A stretch of 25,424 bases of DNA. It comes from CAUVKI01 sp963552605. GTDB lineage: Bacteria > Bacillota > Clostridia > Tissierellales > Peptoniphilaceae. This document shows positions 16,203 to 25,075 of this stretch, piece after piece. Position 1 is the first letter of the stretch, and each line of letters starts with the position of its first letter. Made by a program: the position numbers and the translations under genes. The notes beneath the pieces were generated by a model. The model had not been told where the DNA came from. It did not search any database and was given only the letters and a program-made list of their open reading frames with translations. The DNA lies in NCBI GenBank assembly GCA_963552605.1, contig CAUVKI010000026.1, positions 1 through 25,424 on the forward strand, given 5' to 3'.

Positions 16203-17615
16203 TTATTTTCTTTTTTTCTTGGGTGCGGAGTGAATTGACTTTTCAAAAATCCCTCCCGAAGCTTCCAAAAATGCTTCAGATAGGGTGGGGTGTGCGTGAA
16301 TGGCAAAGGTTATATCCTCTACTGAAAGCCCGTTGGCTATGGCAAAATTCCCCTCGCTTATAAGATCGTTTGCGTGAGGACCGATAATGTGAACTCCCAA
16401 GATTTTTCCGTCATCATCTGTAAGCACTTTCACAAGTCCTTCCCCTTCTCCGAGAGAAAGGGCTTTGCCGTTTGCAGCAAAATTAAATTTTGAAACTTTA
16501 TAGGAAACTCCCTCCGATTTTAATTCCTCTTCGGTTTTTCCCGTATATGAAACCTCTGTCATCGTGAAGCAGCAAGAGGGATAAACATTGACATTCACCT
16601 CCGGCTTATTTCCCGAGATATAATCCATAACCCATTCCCCTTGAGCGCTTGCAACGTGTGCAAGCTGAGCTATGCGATTTACATCTCCTATCGCAAAAAT
16701 TCCGGGAACACTCGTTTCAAATTTTTCATTCACTATTATCCCATTCTCGTCGGTTTTTATTCCAATTTTCTCAAATCCCATATCTTCAATTACAGGACCT
16801 CTTCCGCTGGCAATCAGCACATATCTTCCCTCGACTGTTTCTTCGCCGTCCTTTTCTTTATACGACGCAACAACCCTTAAAAGTTCACCCTCTTTGGTGA
16901 TTTTTTTAGCACGAATATCCGTATATACTTTAACTCCCTGTTTTTTTAGGGTAGGAACCAATCGCTTCTGCATCTCTTTGTCCGAGCCTTTTAAAATTCT
17001 TGAGGCAAGCAAAGTAACCTGACTGCCCAACTCCTGATAAATACTTGCAAACTCAAGACCTATCACTCCCGCTCCGACCACAATCAAGCTCTCCGGAATT
17101 TCCTCAAGCTCCAACAAATCATCGGAAGTAATCACTCCCTCAAGATCCACTCCTTCGGTTTCAGTCATCTTGGGAACCGAACCGGAAGCAATTATGATAT
17201 TGTCAAAATCATTTTCGATTATTTCCGAGCCGTCTTTCAATCTGATTTTTAAAGTCTTTTTATCCTCGAATGAAGCAAACCCCTCATAAAACTTCAAATT
17301 CGGATATGACGACAATAACTGCTTTATTCCTCCGACCAAAGTGCCGACAATCTCTCTTTTTCTCTCCTGAAGTTTTTTGCCGTCAACTTTAGGAGAGCCT
17401 GCGTCAAAAATCGCAAATGTTTCACTTCGCTTAATATCTTTCATAAGCTCTGCGGTCTTAAAAAAAGTCTTGGTGGGAATACAGCCTCGGTTTAAGCAAG
17501 TTCCCCCAACGGTATCCTTTTCCGTCAATACCACATCAAAGCCGAGTTGTGCTGCCTTGATTGCGCACACATATCCTCCGGGACCTGCCCCGATTATTCC
17601 AATTTTTTTTGCCAT
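16203..17615 (-). CDS. lpdA: Dihydrolipoamide dehydrogenase (E3)
   Basis: A 470-residue FAD-dependent disulfide reductase that reoxidises protein-bound dihydrolipoamide with NAD. The FAD-binding GIIGAGPGGYVCA is at 6-18, the redox pair Cys40 and Cys45 is in GGTCLNRGCIPTK, a second Rossmann motif (VVGAGVIGLEFAS) lies mid-protein, and the active-site pair His442 and Glu447 is in HAHPTLSE. ATG 17615 is chosen because AAGGAG lies 7 bases upstream; a longer in-frame start at 17654 has no such site. No lipoyl-domain, E1/E2 or glycine-cleavage gene is next to it, so its parent complex must be encoded elsewhere. The C terminus carries a basic PKKKRK tail. Confidence 0.92.
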   Translation of the reverse strand: MAKKIGIIGAGPGGYVCAIKAAQLGFDVVLTEKDTVGGTCLNRGCIPTKTFFKTAELMKDIKRSETFAIFDAGSPKVDGKKLQERKREIVGTLVGGIKQLLSSYPNLKFYEGFASFEDKKTLKIRLKDGSEIIENDFDNIIIASGSVPKMTETEGVDLEGVITSDDLLELEEIPESLIVVGAGVIGLEFASIYQELGSQVTLLASRILKGSDKEMQKRLVPTLKKQGVKVYTDIRAKKITKEGELLRVVASYKEKDGEETVEGRYVLIASGRGPVIEDMGFEKIGIKTDENGIIVNEKFETSVPGIFAIGDVNRIAQLAHVASAQGEWVMDYISGNKPEVNVNVYPSCCFTMTEVSYTGKTEEELKSEGVSYKVSKFNFAANGKALSLGEGEGLVKVLTDDDGKILGVHIIGPHANDLISEGNFAIANGLSVEDITFAIHAHPTLSEAFLEASGGIFEKSIHSAPKKKRK

Positions 17616-17720
17616 AATTTTTCTCCTTTTATTTATCCTTAAACAACATCTCACATTCTATCGTATTTTTATAAAAACTTCCATAAGTAATTTTTTTGGG
17701 AAATAAATTGATTTCCACGG

Positions 17721-17744
17721 TGCAAGATAGAAACACCTCTTGCA
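17721..17744. promoter_or_regulatory. Perfect inverted repeat overlapping the rtcB -35 box, candidate operator
   Basis: TGCAAGA (17721-17727) and TCTTGCA (17738-17744) are perfect 7-bp inverted arms separated by 10 bases. The right arm covers most of the -35 hexamer of the rtcB promoter. This placement suits a dimeric repressor. It does not match the CIRCE or CtsR elements I know. Confidence 0.5.
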
Positions 17745-17768
17745 AAAAATATTTCAGTGTGTTATAGT
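17740..17768 (+). promoter_or_regulatory. Sigma-A promoter for rtcB
   Basis: TTGCAA at 17740-17745, a 17-base spacer, and TATAGT at 17763-17768. The start near 17775 leaves a leader of about 100 bases before the rtcB ATG. Confidence 0.72.
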
Positions 17769-17796
17769 AGCGCAGTCTATAAGTGACGAATAGGTT

Positions 17797-17839
17797 GGAA
17801 AATTTGCAGGATTTTTCGAAGAGCTTAAGCTCTTTTTTT
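17797..17839 (+). terminator. rtcB leader: hairpin plus intrinsic terminator (possible attenuator)
   Basis: The leader contains a 7-bp hairpin (17797-17803 with 17811-17817, one G-U pair, loop TTGCAGG). A second hairpin follows at once: AAGAGC-TTAA-GCTCTT at 17819-17834, followed by seven T, an A and five T. The second has the form of an intrinsic terminator on the rtcB strand, 40 bases before the rtcB start. Nothing else is transcribed rightward into it, so it most likely ends transcripts from the rtcB promoter unless read-through occurs. Confidence 0.6.
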
Positions 17840-17878
17840 ATTTTTGAAAAAAATTTGAAAAAGTGAAGGTGAATTTGA

Positions 17879-19087
17879 ATGATTAAAATAAAGGGAAACA
17901 AAGCGGAGGCGATTGTTTATACGGATATTGTAGATGACGGTGCGATAGATCAGATAAAACGTCTTTGTATGCAGGATTTTATGGAAGGATCAAAAATTCG
18001 GGTTATGCCCGATATGCATGTCGGCGTGGGCTGCACTATCGGGTTTACAATGACAATTAAGGATAAAATTGTGCCGAATCTGGTGGGAGTGGACATAGGT
18101 TGCGGAATGGAAACCATTGAAATAGCAAACAAGCATATTGAATTGCAAAAGTTGGACAAGGTGATTCGGGAGAATATACCCTTCGGAAAGGCAATCCGAA
18201 AAACACCGCACCGATTTACACGAGAGATTGAATTGGAGAAATTGAAATCAATACAAAAAGGTAAGATTAATCTTCATCGAGCATATCATTCTTTGGGTTC
18301 GCTTGGCGGAGGAAATCACTTCATCGAAGCTGCAAAAGACGAGGAGGGAACGATCTTTCTGACAATTCACTCAGGATCAAGACATCCGGGGAGGCAAGTG
18401 GCGGAATACTATCAAGATTCGGCATTTAAGACACTTAATCGTAATTCACAAGAAGATATCCAAGAGCGTATTGACAAACTTAAGAAAGAGGGTAGAGAAC
18501 GGGATATCGAAGCTGAAATTAGAGCGATGAAAGAGAAAAACGGGGAGAACATTCCGTATGACTTGGCCTATTTGGAAGGCAAAGGAATGGAAGAGTATCT
18601 CTATGATATGAAGATAATGCAGGAATTTGCACGATTGAATCGATTGGCTATGATGGATGAATTGATTAGAGGAATGAAACTCAAGGTTAAAGATCAATTT
18701 ACGACCATTCACAATTATATCGATATGGAACATGGAATTTTGAGAAAGGGTGCAGTTTCGGCACAAGCGGGAGAAAAACTCATAATTCCCATAAATATGA
18801 AAGACGGTTCGTTAATCTGTATAGGAAAGGGAAATGAGGAATGGAATTTCTCGGCACCGCACGGAGCAGGACGACTGAGTTCAAGAAAAGTTACCAAGGA
18901 GACTTTCACCCTTACTGAATTCAAAAAGGCGATGGAGGGCATTTACACTACCACCGTCGGGCAGAATACCCTCGACGAATGCCCTATGGCTTACAAGCCG
19001 ATAGAATCCATTGTTGAAAATATAGGTGACACGGTCGAGATTGTAAAGCACATCAGACCGATCTATAACTTCAAAGCCGAAGAATAG
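17879..19087 (+). CDS. rtcB: RNA-splicing ligase RtcB
   Basis: A 402-residue GTP- and Mn-dependent RNA ligase that joins a 2',3'-cyclic phosphate (or 3'-phosphate) end to a 5'-OH end, a repair reaction. Metal and GTP residues are in place: Asp72 and Cys75 in VGVDIGCGM, GGGNHF at 143-148, HSGSRHPG at 164-171, His278 in TIHNYID, and His328 in APHGAGR, the residue that is guanylylated. A charged, helix-prone stretch at about 190-222 looks like an insertion between conserved blocks. No archease or RtcA gene is adjacent. AAGGTGA lies before ATG 17879. Confidence 0.95.
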   Translation: MIKIKGNKAEAIVYTDIVDDGAIDQIKRLCMQDFMEGSKIRVMPDMHVGVGCTIGFTMTIKDKIVPNLVGVDIGCGMETIEIANKHIELQKLDKVIRENIPFGKAIRKTPHRFTREIELEKLKSIQKGKINLHRAYHSLGSLGGGNHFIEAAKDEEGTIFLTIHSGSRHPGRQVAEYYQDSAFKTLNRNSQEDIQERIDKLKKEGRERDIEAEIRAMKEKNGENIPYDLAYLEGKGMEEYLYDMKIMQEFARLNRLAMMDELIRGMKLKVKDQFTTIHNYIDMEHGILRKGAVSAQAGEKLIIPINMKDGSLICIGKGNEEWNFSAPHGAGRLSSRKVTKETFTLTEFKKAMEGIYTTTVGQNTLDECPMAYKPIESIVENIGDTVEIVKHIRPIYNFKAEE

Positions 19088-19181
19088 ACCCGCTCGACAA
19101 CCTTTTCAAATCAACTTCAATCCGCTACAACGGTATTGATGATAAAAATAAACAATAAAAAACGAGTGAAATAAAAGCTGC

Positions 19182-19218
19182 AAAAAAAAACGCCGGCATT
19201 TTCGCCGGCAGTTTTTTT
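19182..19218. terminator. Bidirectional intrinsic terminator between rtcB and oppA
   Basis: GCCGGC at 19192-19197 pairs with GCCGGC at 19204-19209 around ATTTTC, with nine A on the left and seven T on the right. Both strands therefore end in a GC-rich stem and a T run. It serves rtcB and the leftward opp operon; the right T run enters the oppA stop codon. Confidence 0.93.
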
Positions 19219-20956
19219 AAAATCCCGTAGTTTGATAGAAGAAGTAATATCCGAGGGGAGTGTAATATAATCCCTGAATATTCGGCTTTAACATATAGGA
19301 CTGAGTGTAGAAGTAGAGCGGAGCAATTGCCGCATCTTTCATCAATATATCTTCGGCTTTGTGCATAAGCTCCATTCTCTTTTCCACATCGGTTTGTGTT
19401 TTTGCTTCCGCTATGAGTTTGTCGAACTCGGGGTTGTCATATTTCGCATCGTTATTTCCGCCGCCATCAATCCACATATCGAGGAAAGTCATAGGGTCGT
19501 TGTAGTCCGCAATCCACCCGTGGCGAGCAATAGTGTAGTCTCCCTTCTTTCTGGTTTCAAGGAATACATTCCAGTCCACATTCTGAAGAGTAACTTGAAC
19601 TCCGAGCTGTTCCTGCCACATATTCTGGAGAGCCTCGGCAATTGCCTTGTGAGAATCGGAGGTGTTGTATAAATATTCCACCACGGGGAAACCCTTTCCA
19701 CCCTCAAAACCCGCTTTCTTCATAAGCTCTCTTGCTTCTTCGCAGTTTTTCTCATAATCGGAATCGGCAACGCTGTAATAATCTCCTCCGACAGTTCTGA
19801 AATCATCCCCTGAAAGCCCTTTGGCGTCATATATCGCCTTGGGAACAAATCCGCTTGCAGGAACCTGTCCTGACTGAGTGACCTTTTCCACAATTCTATT
19901 TCTGTCTATAGCCAAGGAAAACGCTTTTCTCACATCAGGATTATCGAACGGCTCGACCTGATTGTTGAAACAAACATAATATGTTCCTAGCTCGGGGTCA
20001 ACTTTCAGCCAGCCCTTTTTGATAAGACCAATTCTTTCGTCTATGGGTACGCTCTCATAGATGTAATCCAGCTCTCCGCTTTGGTAAGCCGCATAGATTG
20101 CGTTATGGTCATCCATAAGTTTGAAGTTTAATTTCTCCGCCAAAACTAAAGACGGGTCATAATAGCTTTCGCTCTTTACGAAACTTATGTGATCGTTGTG
20201 AACCCACTCCTGAATTTTGTAAGCCCCGTTTGAAACATAAGTTTCCGTACTTTGAGTCCACTTGTCGCCGTTCGCCTCAATGATATCTTTTCTTATGGGG
20301 AAAGTTGCGGGAAATGCACAAATCTCCTCAAAGTAAGGGCATAAGTGATCCAACTTTACAACAAAGGTTTTATCGTCGGGACAGCTTATATCAAGACTTT
20401 TTCCGTTGCTGTCGCCGTATCCCTTTACCATATCGAGCATATACTCATAATCCGCTCCGGTGGACTTATCGACCAATCTTCTCCAAGCAAACTCAAAATC
20501 CTGCGCCTTAACAGGTACTCCGTCGCTCCACTTGGCATCTCTCAAGTGGAAAGTCCAAGTCAGCTTATCTTCCGAAACATCCCAACTCTCAGCCATACCC
20601 GGGGCATTCTTCGCTTTGCCCGTTCCGTCATTGACCCATTTAATCAATCCTTCAAATGCGTGTTGAATAAGTACAGCTCCGTCAACCGAAGTGTTTATTG
20701 CAGGGTCGATTGACTTAGGTTCGCTTGCCATACATATGTCCATCACTCCGTCCTGATTGCCTTGAGGTTCTTCTTCCCCTTGCGATTCTTCCTTTCCTTG
20801 AGGCTCCTGTGAACCTTGTGACTTATCGTCCGTTTTACCGTCTCCCTGCGAAACATCCACCTCATTCTTGTCCACGGGTGCAGGTCCTTCTCCGCATGCT
20901 GCCAGTGCAGAAATCAAAAGCAAAAACGCAAGCAGCAAACTCAATTTCCTTTTCAT
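19217..20956 (-). CDS. oppA: Oligopeptide-binding lipoprotein OppA (SBP_bac_5)
   Basis: A 579-residue membrane-anchored peptide-binding protein. The signal peptide has a KRK start and lipobox LAAC with Cys21. Residues ~36-70 are a hydrophilic Gln/Glu/Gly-rich linker with repeated SQG and EPQG units. The family-5 fold begins near 73 (ICMASEPKSIDPAIN) and includes the FHLRDAKWSDGVPVKAQDF element and the ALQNMWQEQLGVQVTLQNVDW segment typical of OppA. GGGAGG precedes the ATG. The gene comes last in the opp operon, 50 bases after oppF; the spacer can form a weak hairpin (AAAGC/GCTTT), and the binding protein is usually needed in excess. Confidence 0.92.
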   Translation of the reverse strand: MKRKLSLLLAFLLLISALAACGEGPAPVDKNEVDVSQGDGKTDDKSQGSQEPQGKEESQGEEEPQGNQDGVMDICMASEPKSIDPAINTSVDGAVLIQHAFEGLIKWVNDGTGKAKNAPGMAESWDVSEDKLTWTFHLRDAKWSDGVPVKAQDFEFAWRRLVDKSTGADYEYMLDMVKGYGDSNGKSLDISCPDDKTFVVKLDHLCPYFEEICAFPATFPIRKDIIEANGDKWTQSTETYVSNGAYKIQEWVHNDHISFVKSESYYDPSLVLAEKLNFKLMDDHNAIYAAYQSGELDYIYESVPIDERIGLIKKGWLKVDPELGTYYVCFNNQVEPFDNPDVRKAFSLAIDRNRIVEKVTQSGQVPASGFVPKAIYDAKGLSGDDFRTVGGDYYSVADSDYEKNCEEARELMKKAGFEGGKGFPVVEYLYNTSDSHKAIAEALQNMWQEQLGVQVTLQNVDWNVFLETRKKGDYTIARHGWIADYNDPMTFLDMWIDGGGNNDAKYDNPEFDKLIAEAKTQTDVEKRMELMHKAEDILMKDAAIAPLYFYTQSYMLKPNIQGLYYTPLGYYFFYQTTGF

Positions 20957-21006
20957 AAACTTCCTCCCTCTCTTTTTATATTGCTAAAAGCCTCATGCTT
21001 TAAAGC

Positions 21007-21987
21007 CTATGAATTAAAACAGGCGACCCAATGCTCAGGTTGAACTTCTCTTAGGAGAGGAGTTTCTCTTTTGCACTCCTCGGTCGCTTTTGGACAACGG
21101 GGGTGAAAACGACACCCCGTCGGCGGATCGATAGCCGAGGGAATCTCCCCTTTAAGTGCCAATCTCTCCGCTTTTCTATTCTTCTTGGGATCGGGAAGCG
21201 GCACGGAAGACAAAAGCACCTGCGTATAAGGGTGCAAAGGATTTTTATAGATCTCTTTTCCCTCCACAAGCTCCGCCAATACCCCCAGATACATCACTCC
21301 GATCCTATCCGAAATATGTCTTACCACGGAAATATCATGAGCTATAAATAAATAAGTAAGCCCTCTATCCTTCTGCATATCCCAAAGCATATTCACAATC
21401 TGCGACTGTATTGAAACATCCAGCGCCGAAATGGGCTCGTCGCATACTATAAATTCCGGTTCAACCGCCAAAGCTCTCGCTATTCCTATCCTCTGCTGCT
21501 GACCTCCGGAAAATTCGTGCGGATAACGATTGGACTGCTCCGCATTAAGTCCCACTTCTTTCAATAAGTTGTTTATTCTTTCCTTTCTATCCGTTTTATC
21601 GGGATAAAGTCCGTGAATATCCAAAGCTTCCCCCACAATCTCCCCGACAGTCATTCTGGGGTCGAGAGATGCCGAGGGGTCTTGGAAAATAATCTGCATC
21701 TTTCTTCTGAAAGGCATCATATCGGCTTTGATACCTTTCTCGGAGTCAAACAGCACCGAATTTCCATAGGTGATCTTTCCCGATGTGGGTTCGTGAAGTC
21801 TTAGGACGGTTCTTCCGAGAGTGGTTTTTCCGCAGCCCGACTCGCCTACCAATCCCAAGGTTTCGCCTTTCTTTATTTTTATTGAAACATCTTCCACGGC
21901 GTGGACATACTTTTTTTCTCCCCACTTTGCCCCGACTCTGAAGTGTTTAACAAGATGCTCCGCGGACAATAAAATATCTTCTTTCAT
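21007..21987 (-). CDS. oppF: Oligopeptide ABC importer ATPase OppF
   Basis: A 326-residue ATPase subunit. Walker A GESGCGKTT is at 48-56, followed by the Q-loop in IIFQDPSASLDPRMTV, the signature FSGGQQQR, Walker B with CDEPISALD, and the switch histidine in FIAHDISVV. The C-terminal peptide-transporter extension holds the cysteine motif CRFHPRCPKATEEC, seen in OppD/OppF/DppD/DppF proteins. ATG 21987 is chosen because GGAGG lies just upstream; the open frame reaches 22056 but that part overlaps oppD. Stop and start are fused as TGATG with oppD. Confidence 0.92.
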   Translation of the reverse strand: MKEDILLSAEHLVKHFRVGAKWGEKKYVHAVEDVSIKIKKGETLGLVGESGCGKTTLGRTVLRLHEPTSGKITYGNSVLFDSEKGIKADMMPFRRKMQIIFQDPSASLDPRMTVGEIVGEALDIHGLYPDKTDRKERINNLLKEVGLNAEQSNRYPHEFSGGQQQRIGIARALAVEPEFIVCDEPISALDVSIQSQIVNMLWDMQKDRGLTYLFIAHDISVVRHISDRIGVMYLGVLAELVEGKEIYKNPLHPYTQVLLSSVPLPDPKKNRKAERLALKGEIPSAIDPPTGCRFHPRCPKATEECKRETPLLREVQPEHWVACFNS

Positions 21988-23009
21988 CAGCACACCTCCA
22001 TAAGAATTTTTGAGGCATACTCCCCGTCCTCTCTCTTTAGAACGTGAAGCCAGCATGAAACCGTATGCCCTTCTCCAACTTCCAGAACGGGAGGAGATCT
22101 TCTAAGACAGAGTTTCATACTGTAAGGACATCGTTGACAAAATCCACACCCCTCCGGAGGATTTAACATATCCACAGGAGAGCCTTCAATGCTTTGAAGT
22201 CTTTCCGTTTCTTCCTCGTCAATTCTCGGCATTGAGCGCAAAAGCCCGTGAGTATAGGGGTGCATGGGATTGTAGAAGATGTCGTCAACACTTCCCTGCT
22301 CAACCATTTTTCCCGCATACATCACTCCCACGGTGTCGCAGATTTTTGCAACCACTGCCAAATTGTGAGTTATAAAAATTACGCTCATCTTCGTCTTTTT
22401 CTGTATATCCTTAATAAGCTCCAAAATCTGAGCTTGTATCGTAACATCAAGTGCGGTTGTCGGCTCGTCCGCAATTAAGAGCTTAGGCTCGCAGATAAGC
22501 GCCATACCTATCATAACCCTTTGACGCATACCTCCCGAAAGTTCATGCGGATACTGTTTCATTCTCTTTTCGGGGTTTGCAATGCCGACAAGATTTAACA
22601 TCTGACAGGCTTTGTCAAACGCCTCGCTCCTGTTCACTTTTTTGTGGCACAAAATCCCCTCCATCATCTGATTACCTATGGTATAAACGGGATTTAGACA
22701 GGTCATCGGATTTTGGAAAATCATTCCGGCTTCATTTCCCCGAAAAGCCTCCATCTCTTTCGGGCTGTTATTTAAAATATTTTTCCCCTCAAAGATAATC
22801 TCTCCGTCAGTAACTTTTCCCGGACTTTGCAAAAGCCCCATTATCGAATAAGCCTCAACGCTCTTTCCGCTGCCGCTCTCTCCGACAATTCCCATAACTT
22901 CGTTATACTTTATCTTGTAGGAAATGCCTCCCACCGCCTTTACTTCGCCTGCGGGAGTGAAGAACGAAACTTTCAAATCATTCACTTCAATCAGATTTTT
23001 ATTTTCCAT
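21987..23009 (-). CDS. oppD: Oligopeptide ABC importer ATPase OppD
   Basis: A 340-residue ATPase subunit that pairs with OppF. Walker A GESGSGKS is at 43-50, with the Q-loop in MIFQNPMTCLNPVYT, signature LSGGMRQR, Walker B with ADEPTTALD, and the switch histidine in FITHNLAVV. The C-terminal cysteine motif is CGFCQRCPYSMKLC. AGGAGG lies before ATG 23009, and the start is 9 bases after oppC. Intact motifs point to an active ATPase. Confidence 0.93.
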   Translation of the reverse strand: MENKNLIEVNDLKVSFFTPAGEVKAVGGISYKIKYNEVMGIVGESGSGKSVEAYSIMGLLQSPGKVTDGEIIFEGKNILNNSPKEMEAFRGNEAGMIFQNPMTCLNPVYTIGNQMMEGILCHKKVNRSEAFDKACQMLNLVGIANPEKRMKQYPHELSGGMRQRVMIGMALICEPKLLIADEPTTALDVTIQAQILELIKDIQKKTKMSVIFITHNLAVVAKICDTVGVMYAGKMVEQGSVDDIFYNPMHPYTHGLLRSMPRIDEEETERLQSIEGSPVDMLNPPEGCGFCQRCPYSMKLCLRRSPPVLEVGEGHTVSCWLHVLKREDGEYASKILMEVC

Positions 23010-23018
23010 TTCGTCCTC

Positions 23019-24056
23019 CTATTTCTTAAGTCTGGGGTCAAGTGCATCTCTTAAACCGTCGCTGAACAAGTTCAGACTCAAAATAATCAAGCTTAGAAGT
23101 ATTGACGGGATTATGAGTCTGTAAGGATAGCTGTAAATTCCCGAAAGAGCGTCCGACGCCATAGCTCCAAGACTCGTCATCGGTGCGTTCACTCCAATTC
23201 CCAAGAACGAAAGAAAGCTTTCGAGAAATATTGCGGAGGGAATTTGAAGTGCAGTCATAACTATAATCTGCCCTATGCAGTTCGGATACAAATGTCTTTT
23301 TATAATCCTTGAGGGCTTTCCTCCCAAGGCTCTGACTGCCGTGATGTATTCCTGCTGCTTGAGCATAAGCACCTGACCTCTTATTATCCTAGCCATCGAA
23401 ACCCAATAGAGCATTCCGAAAGCTATGAAAATAGCTATCAATCCGGCACCCAGCACTGCAAGCATTCTCGCAAAACCGCTTCCGCTGCTGTTCGCCCACT
23501 TCTGTATCGGCTCTTTTATAGTAATTGAGATAAGTATTATCACCAGCACATCGGGCACGGAATAAATAAGGTCTATAATTCTCATCATAACCATATCGAC
23601 CTTGCCTCCGAAATATCCTGCAATTGAACCGTAAAGGGTTCCTATCACCAAAACTATCAAACTTGCAAAAATTCCCACAAGCATAGACACCCTTGTGCCG
23701 TACATCGCCCTTACAAACAGATTTCTTCCCAAGTTATCGGTTCCGAAAGGGAAATAGATGCTCGGAGGCTGTTTCTCCATTCCGGGAATTTGAGTCGTGT
23801 AATCCACACTCATAAACAAAGGTCCTATAAAGGCAAAAACCAAAGTCGCACCTATAAAAGCCAGTGCCACCATTGCGACCTTATTCGCCTTTAACCTCCT
23901 CCAAGCATCCTTCCAATAGGAAACCGCCGGAGGTTTTTGAATGAAAGCCTGTTTTTCCTCGTCGCCGGCCGGAAGAAAATCGTCCTTTGAAAATTCCTCT
24001 TTAAAACCCAATTTCTCAAAATCCGGCTGAAGCGAAAAAATTTTTAAGGGAGCCAT
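23019..24056 (-). CDS. oppC: Oligopeptide ABC importer permease OppC
   Basis: A 345-residue permease with a ~55-residue cytoplasmic N-terminal extension (rich in Asp, Glu and Lys), then a first membrane helix and a large loop, as in OppC. The FPFGTDNLGRNLFVRAMYGT element and the EAA loop (YITAVRALGGKPSRIIKRHL) are clear, followed by ESFLSFLGIGVNAPMTSLG. ATG 24056 is chosen; it is fused as TGATG to the oppB stop and has GGGGGTGG upstream. An in-frame TTG one codon earlier is unlikely. Confidence 0.93.
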   Translation of the reverse strand: MAPLKIFSLQPDFEKLGFKEEFSKDDFLPAGDEEKQAFIQKPPAVSYWKDAWRRLKANKVAMVALAFIGATLVFAFIGPLFMSVDYTTQIPGMEKQPPSIYFPFGTDNLGRNLFVRAMYGTRVSMLVGIFASLIVLVIGTLYGSIAGYFGGKVDMVMMRIIDLIYSVPDVLVIILISITIKEPIQKWANSSGSGFARMLAVLGAGLIAIFIAFGMLYWVSMARIIRGQVLMLKQQEYITAVRALGGKPSRIIKRHLYPNCIGQIIVMTALQIPSAIFLESFLSFLGIGVNAPMTSLGAMASDALSGIYSYPYRLIIPSILLSLIILSLNLFSDGLRDALDPRLKK

Positions 24057-24988
24057 CAATCCACCCCCTTTGTAATATCAATTCTGGGGTCTACAAACTT
24101 ATACAAAATATCAACCGCAAAATTCATAACTATGACCAAGAAAGCAAAAAAAATCGTCGTCGCCATTATGAGCGGATAATCTCTGTTATTAATGCTCTGC
24201 ACAAAATACCTTCCAAGCCCCGGAATACTGAAAACCGACTCTACCACAAACGACCCTGTAAGTATGCCTGCGGTCAGAGGTCCGAGATAAGTCAGAACCG
24301 GAATAAACGCATTTCTAAGAGCGTGCTTGAATATTATTCTCGGAGCGGACACTCCTTTTGCACGAGCCGTCCTTATGTAGTCCTGATTAATGACATCAAG
24401 CATACTCGATCTGGAAAGTCTTGCCGTATAGCACATCGGATAAAACGATAAAGACAATACCGGCATAATATAATTCTTTGCGGAAGACAACCCCGTAGCG
24501 GGAAGCACTTTCAGCTTGACCGCAAAAATCACCAGCATAATAGTTGCCAAAACAAAACCCGGCACGCTTATCCCCAAGGTGGTAACCACCCTTAGAAAAC
24601 TGTCTACAGGTTTACCTCTGTGGTATGCAGCAACGCACCCCAAGGGCACTCCCAGCAAAACCGCCACGCACAAAGCCATCAATCCTATCTTGGCTGAATA
24701 CGGAAACATCTCCCTCATAATTTCAATCACGGGGCGACCCGTCTGAAGCTTCATAGAATCTCCGAACTCAAAGTGAGCCGCATTCCAAAGATAATTCTTA
24801 AGCTGAACGGACAAGGGTTTATCCAGTCCGTACTTTGCCATCTTTGCAGCTAACACCTCTTCGCTCTGCGCCTTCTCGCTTGCAAACGGTCCTCCCGGCA
24901 CAAAGTTCATAAGCAAAAAGGTTATGCTCGCAATCAAAACAAGAACCAAAACCGACTGTACGAGCCGCCCTATGACATATTTGAACAT
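24056..24988 (-). CDS. oppB: Oligopeptide ABC importer permease OppB
   Basis: A 310-residue permease, first gene of the leftward opp operon. The N-terminal helix, the VPGGPF segment near residues 30-35, the YGLDKPLSVQLKNYLWN loop, the EAA element (YIRTARAKGVSAPRIIFKHA) and the GSFVVESVFSIPGLGRYFV signature match OppB/DppB. GGGAGG precedes ATG 24988, and the promoter at 25035-25063 lies directly upstream. Confidence 0.94.
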   Translation of the reverse strand: MFKYVIGRLVQSVLVLVLIASITFLLMNFVPGGPFASEKAQSEEVLAAKMAKYGLDKPLSVQLKNYLWNAAHFEFGDSMKLQTGRPVIEIMREMFPYSAKIGLMALCVAVLLGVPLGCVAAYHRGKPVDSFLRVVTTLGISVPGFVLATIMLVIFAVKLKVLPATGLSSAKNYIMPVLSLSFYPMCYTARLSRSSMLDVINQDYIRTARAKGVSAPRIIFKHALRNAFIPVLTYLGPLTAGILTGSFVVESVFSIPGLGRYFVQSINNRDYPLIMATTIFFAFLVIVMNFAVDILYKFVDPRIDITKGVD

Positions 24989-25034
24989 ACACCATCCCTC
25001 CCTTCACGGCAATGCCGCTTTCTCTTGAGGACGG

Positions 25035-25063
25035 ATTATAACATCGCTTTGGTTTCGAGTCAA
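25035..25063 (-). promoter_or_regulatory. Sigma-A promoter of the opp operon
   Basis: On the minus strand TTGACT (25063-25058), a 17-base spacer and TATAAT (25040-25035), with an extended -10 TG. This is nearly consensus. The short leader to oppB includes a small CGGC/GCCG hairpin. I see no CodY-like box, but I could not search systematically. Confidence 0.88.
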
Positions 25064-25075
25064 TTCTTTTTTTTG

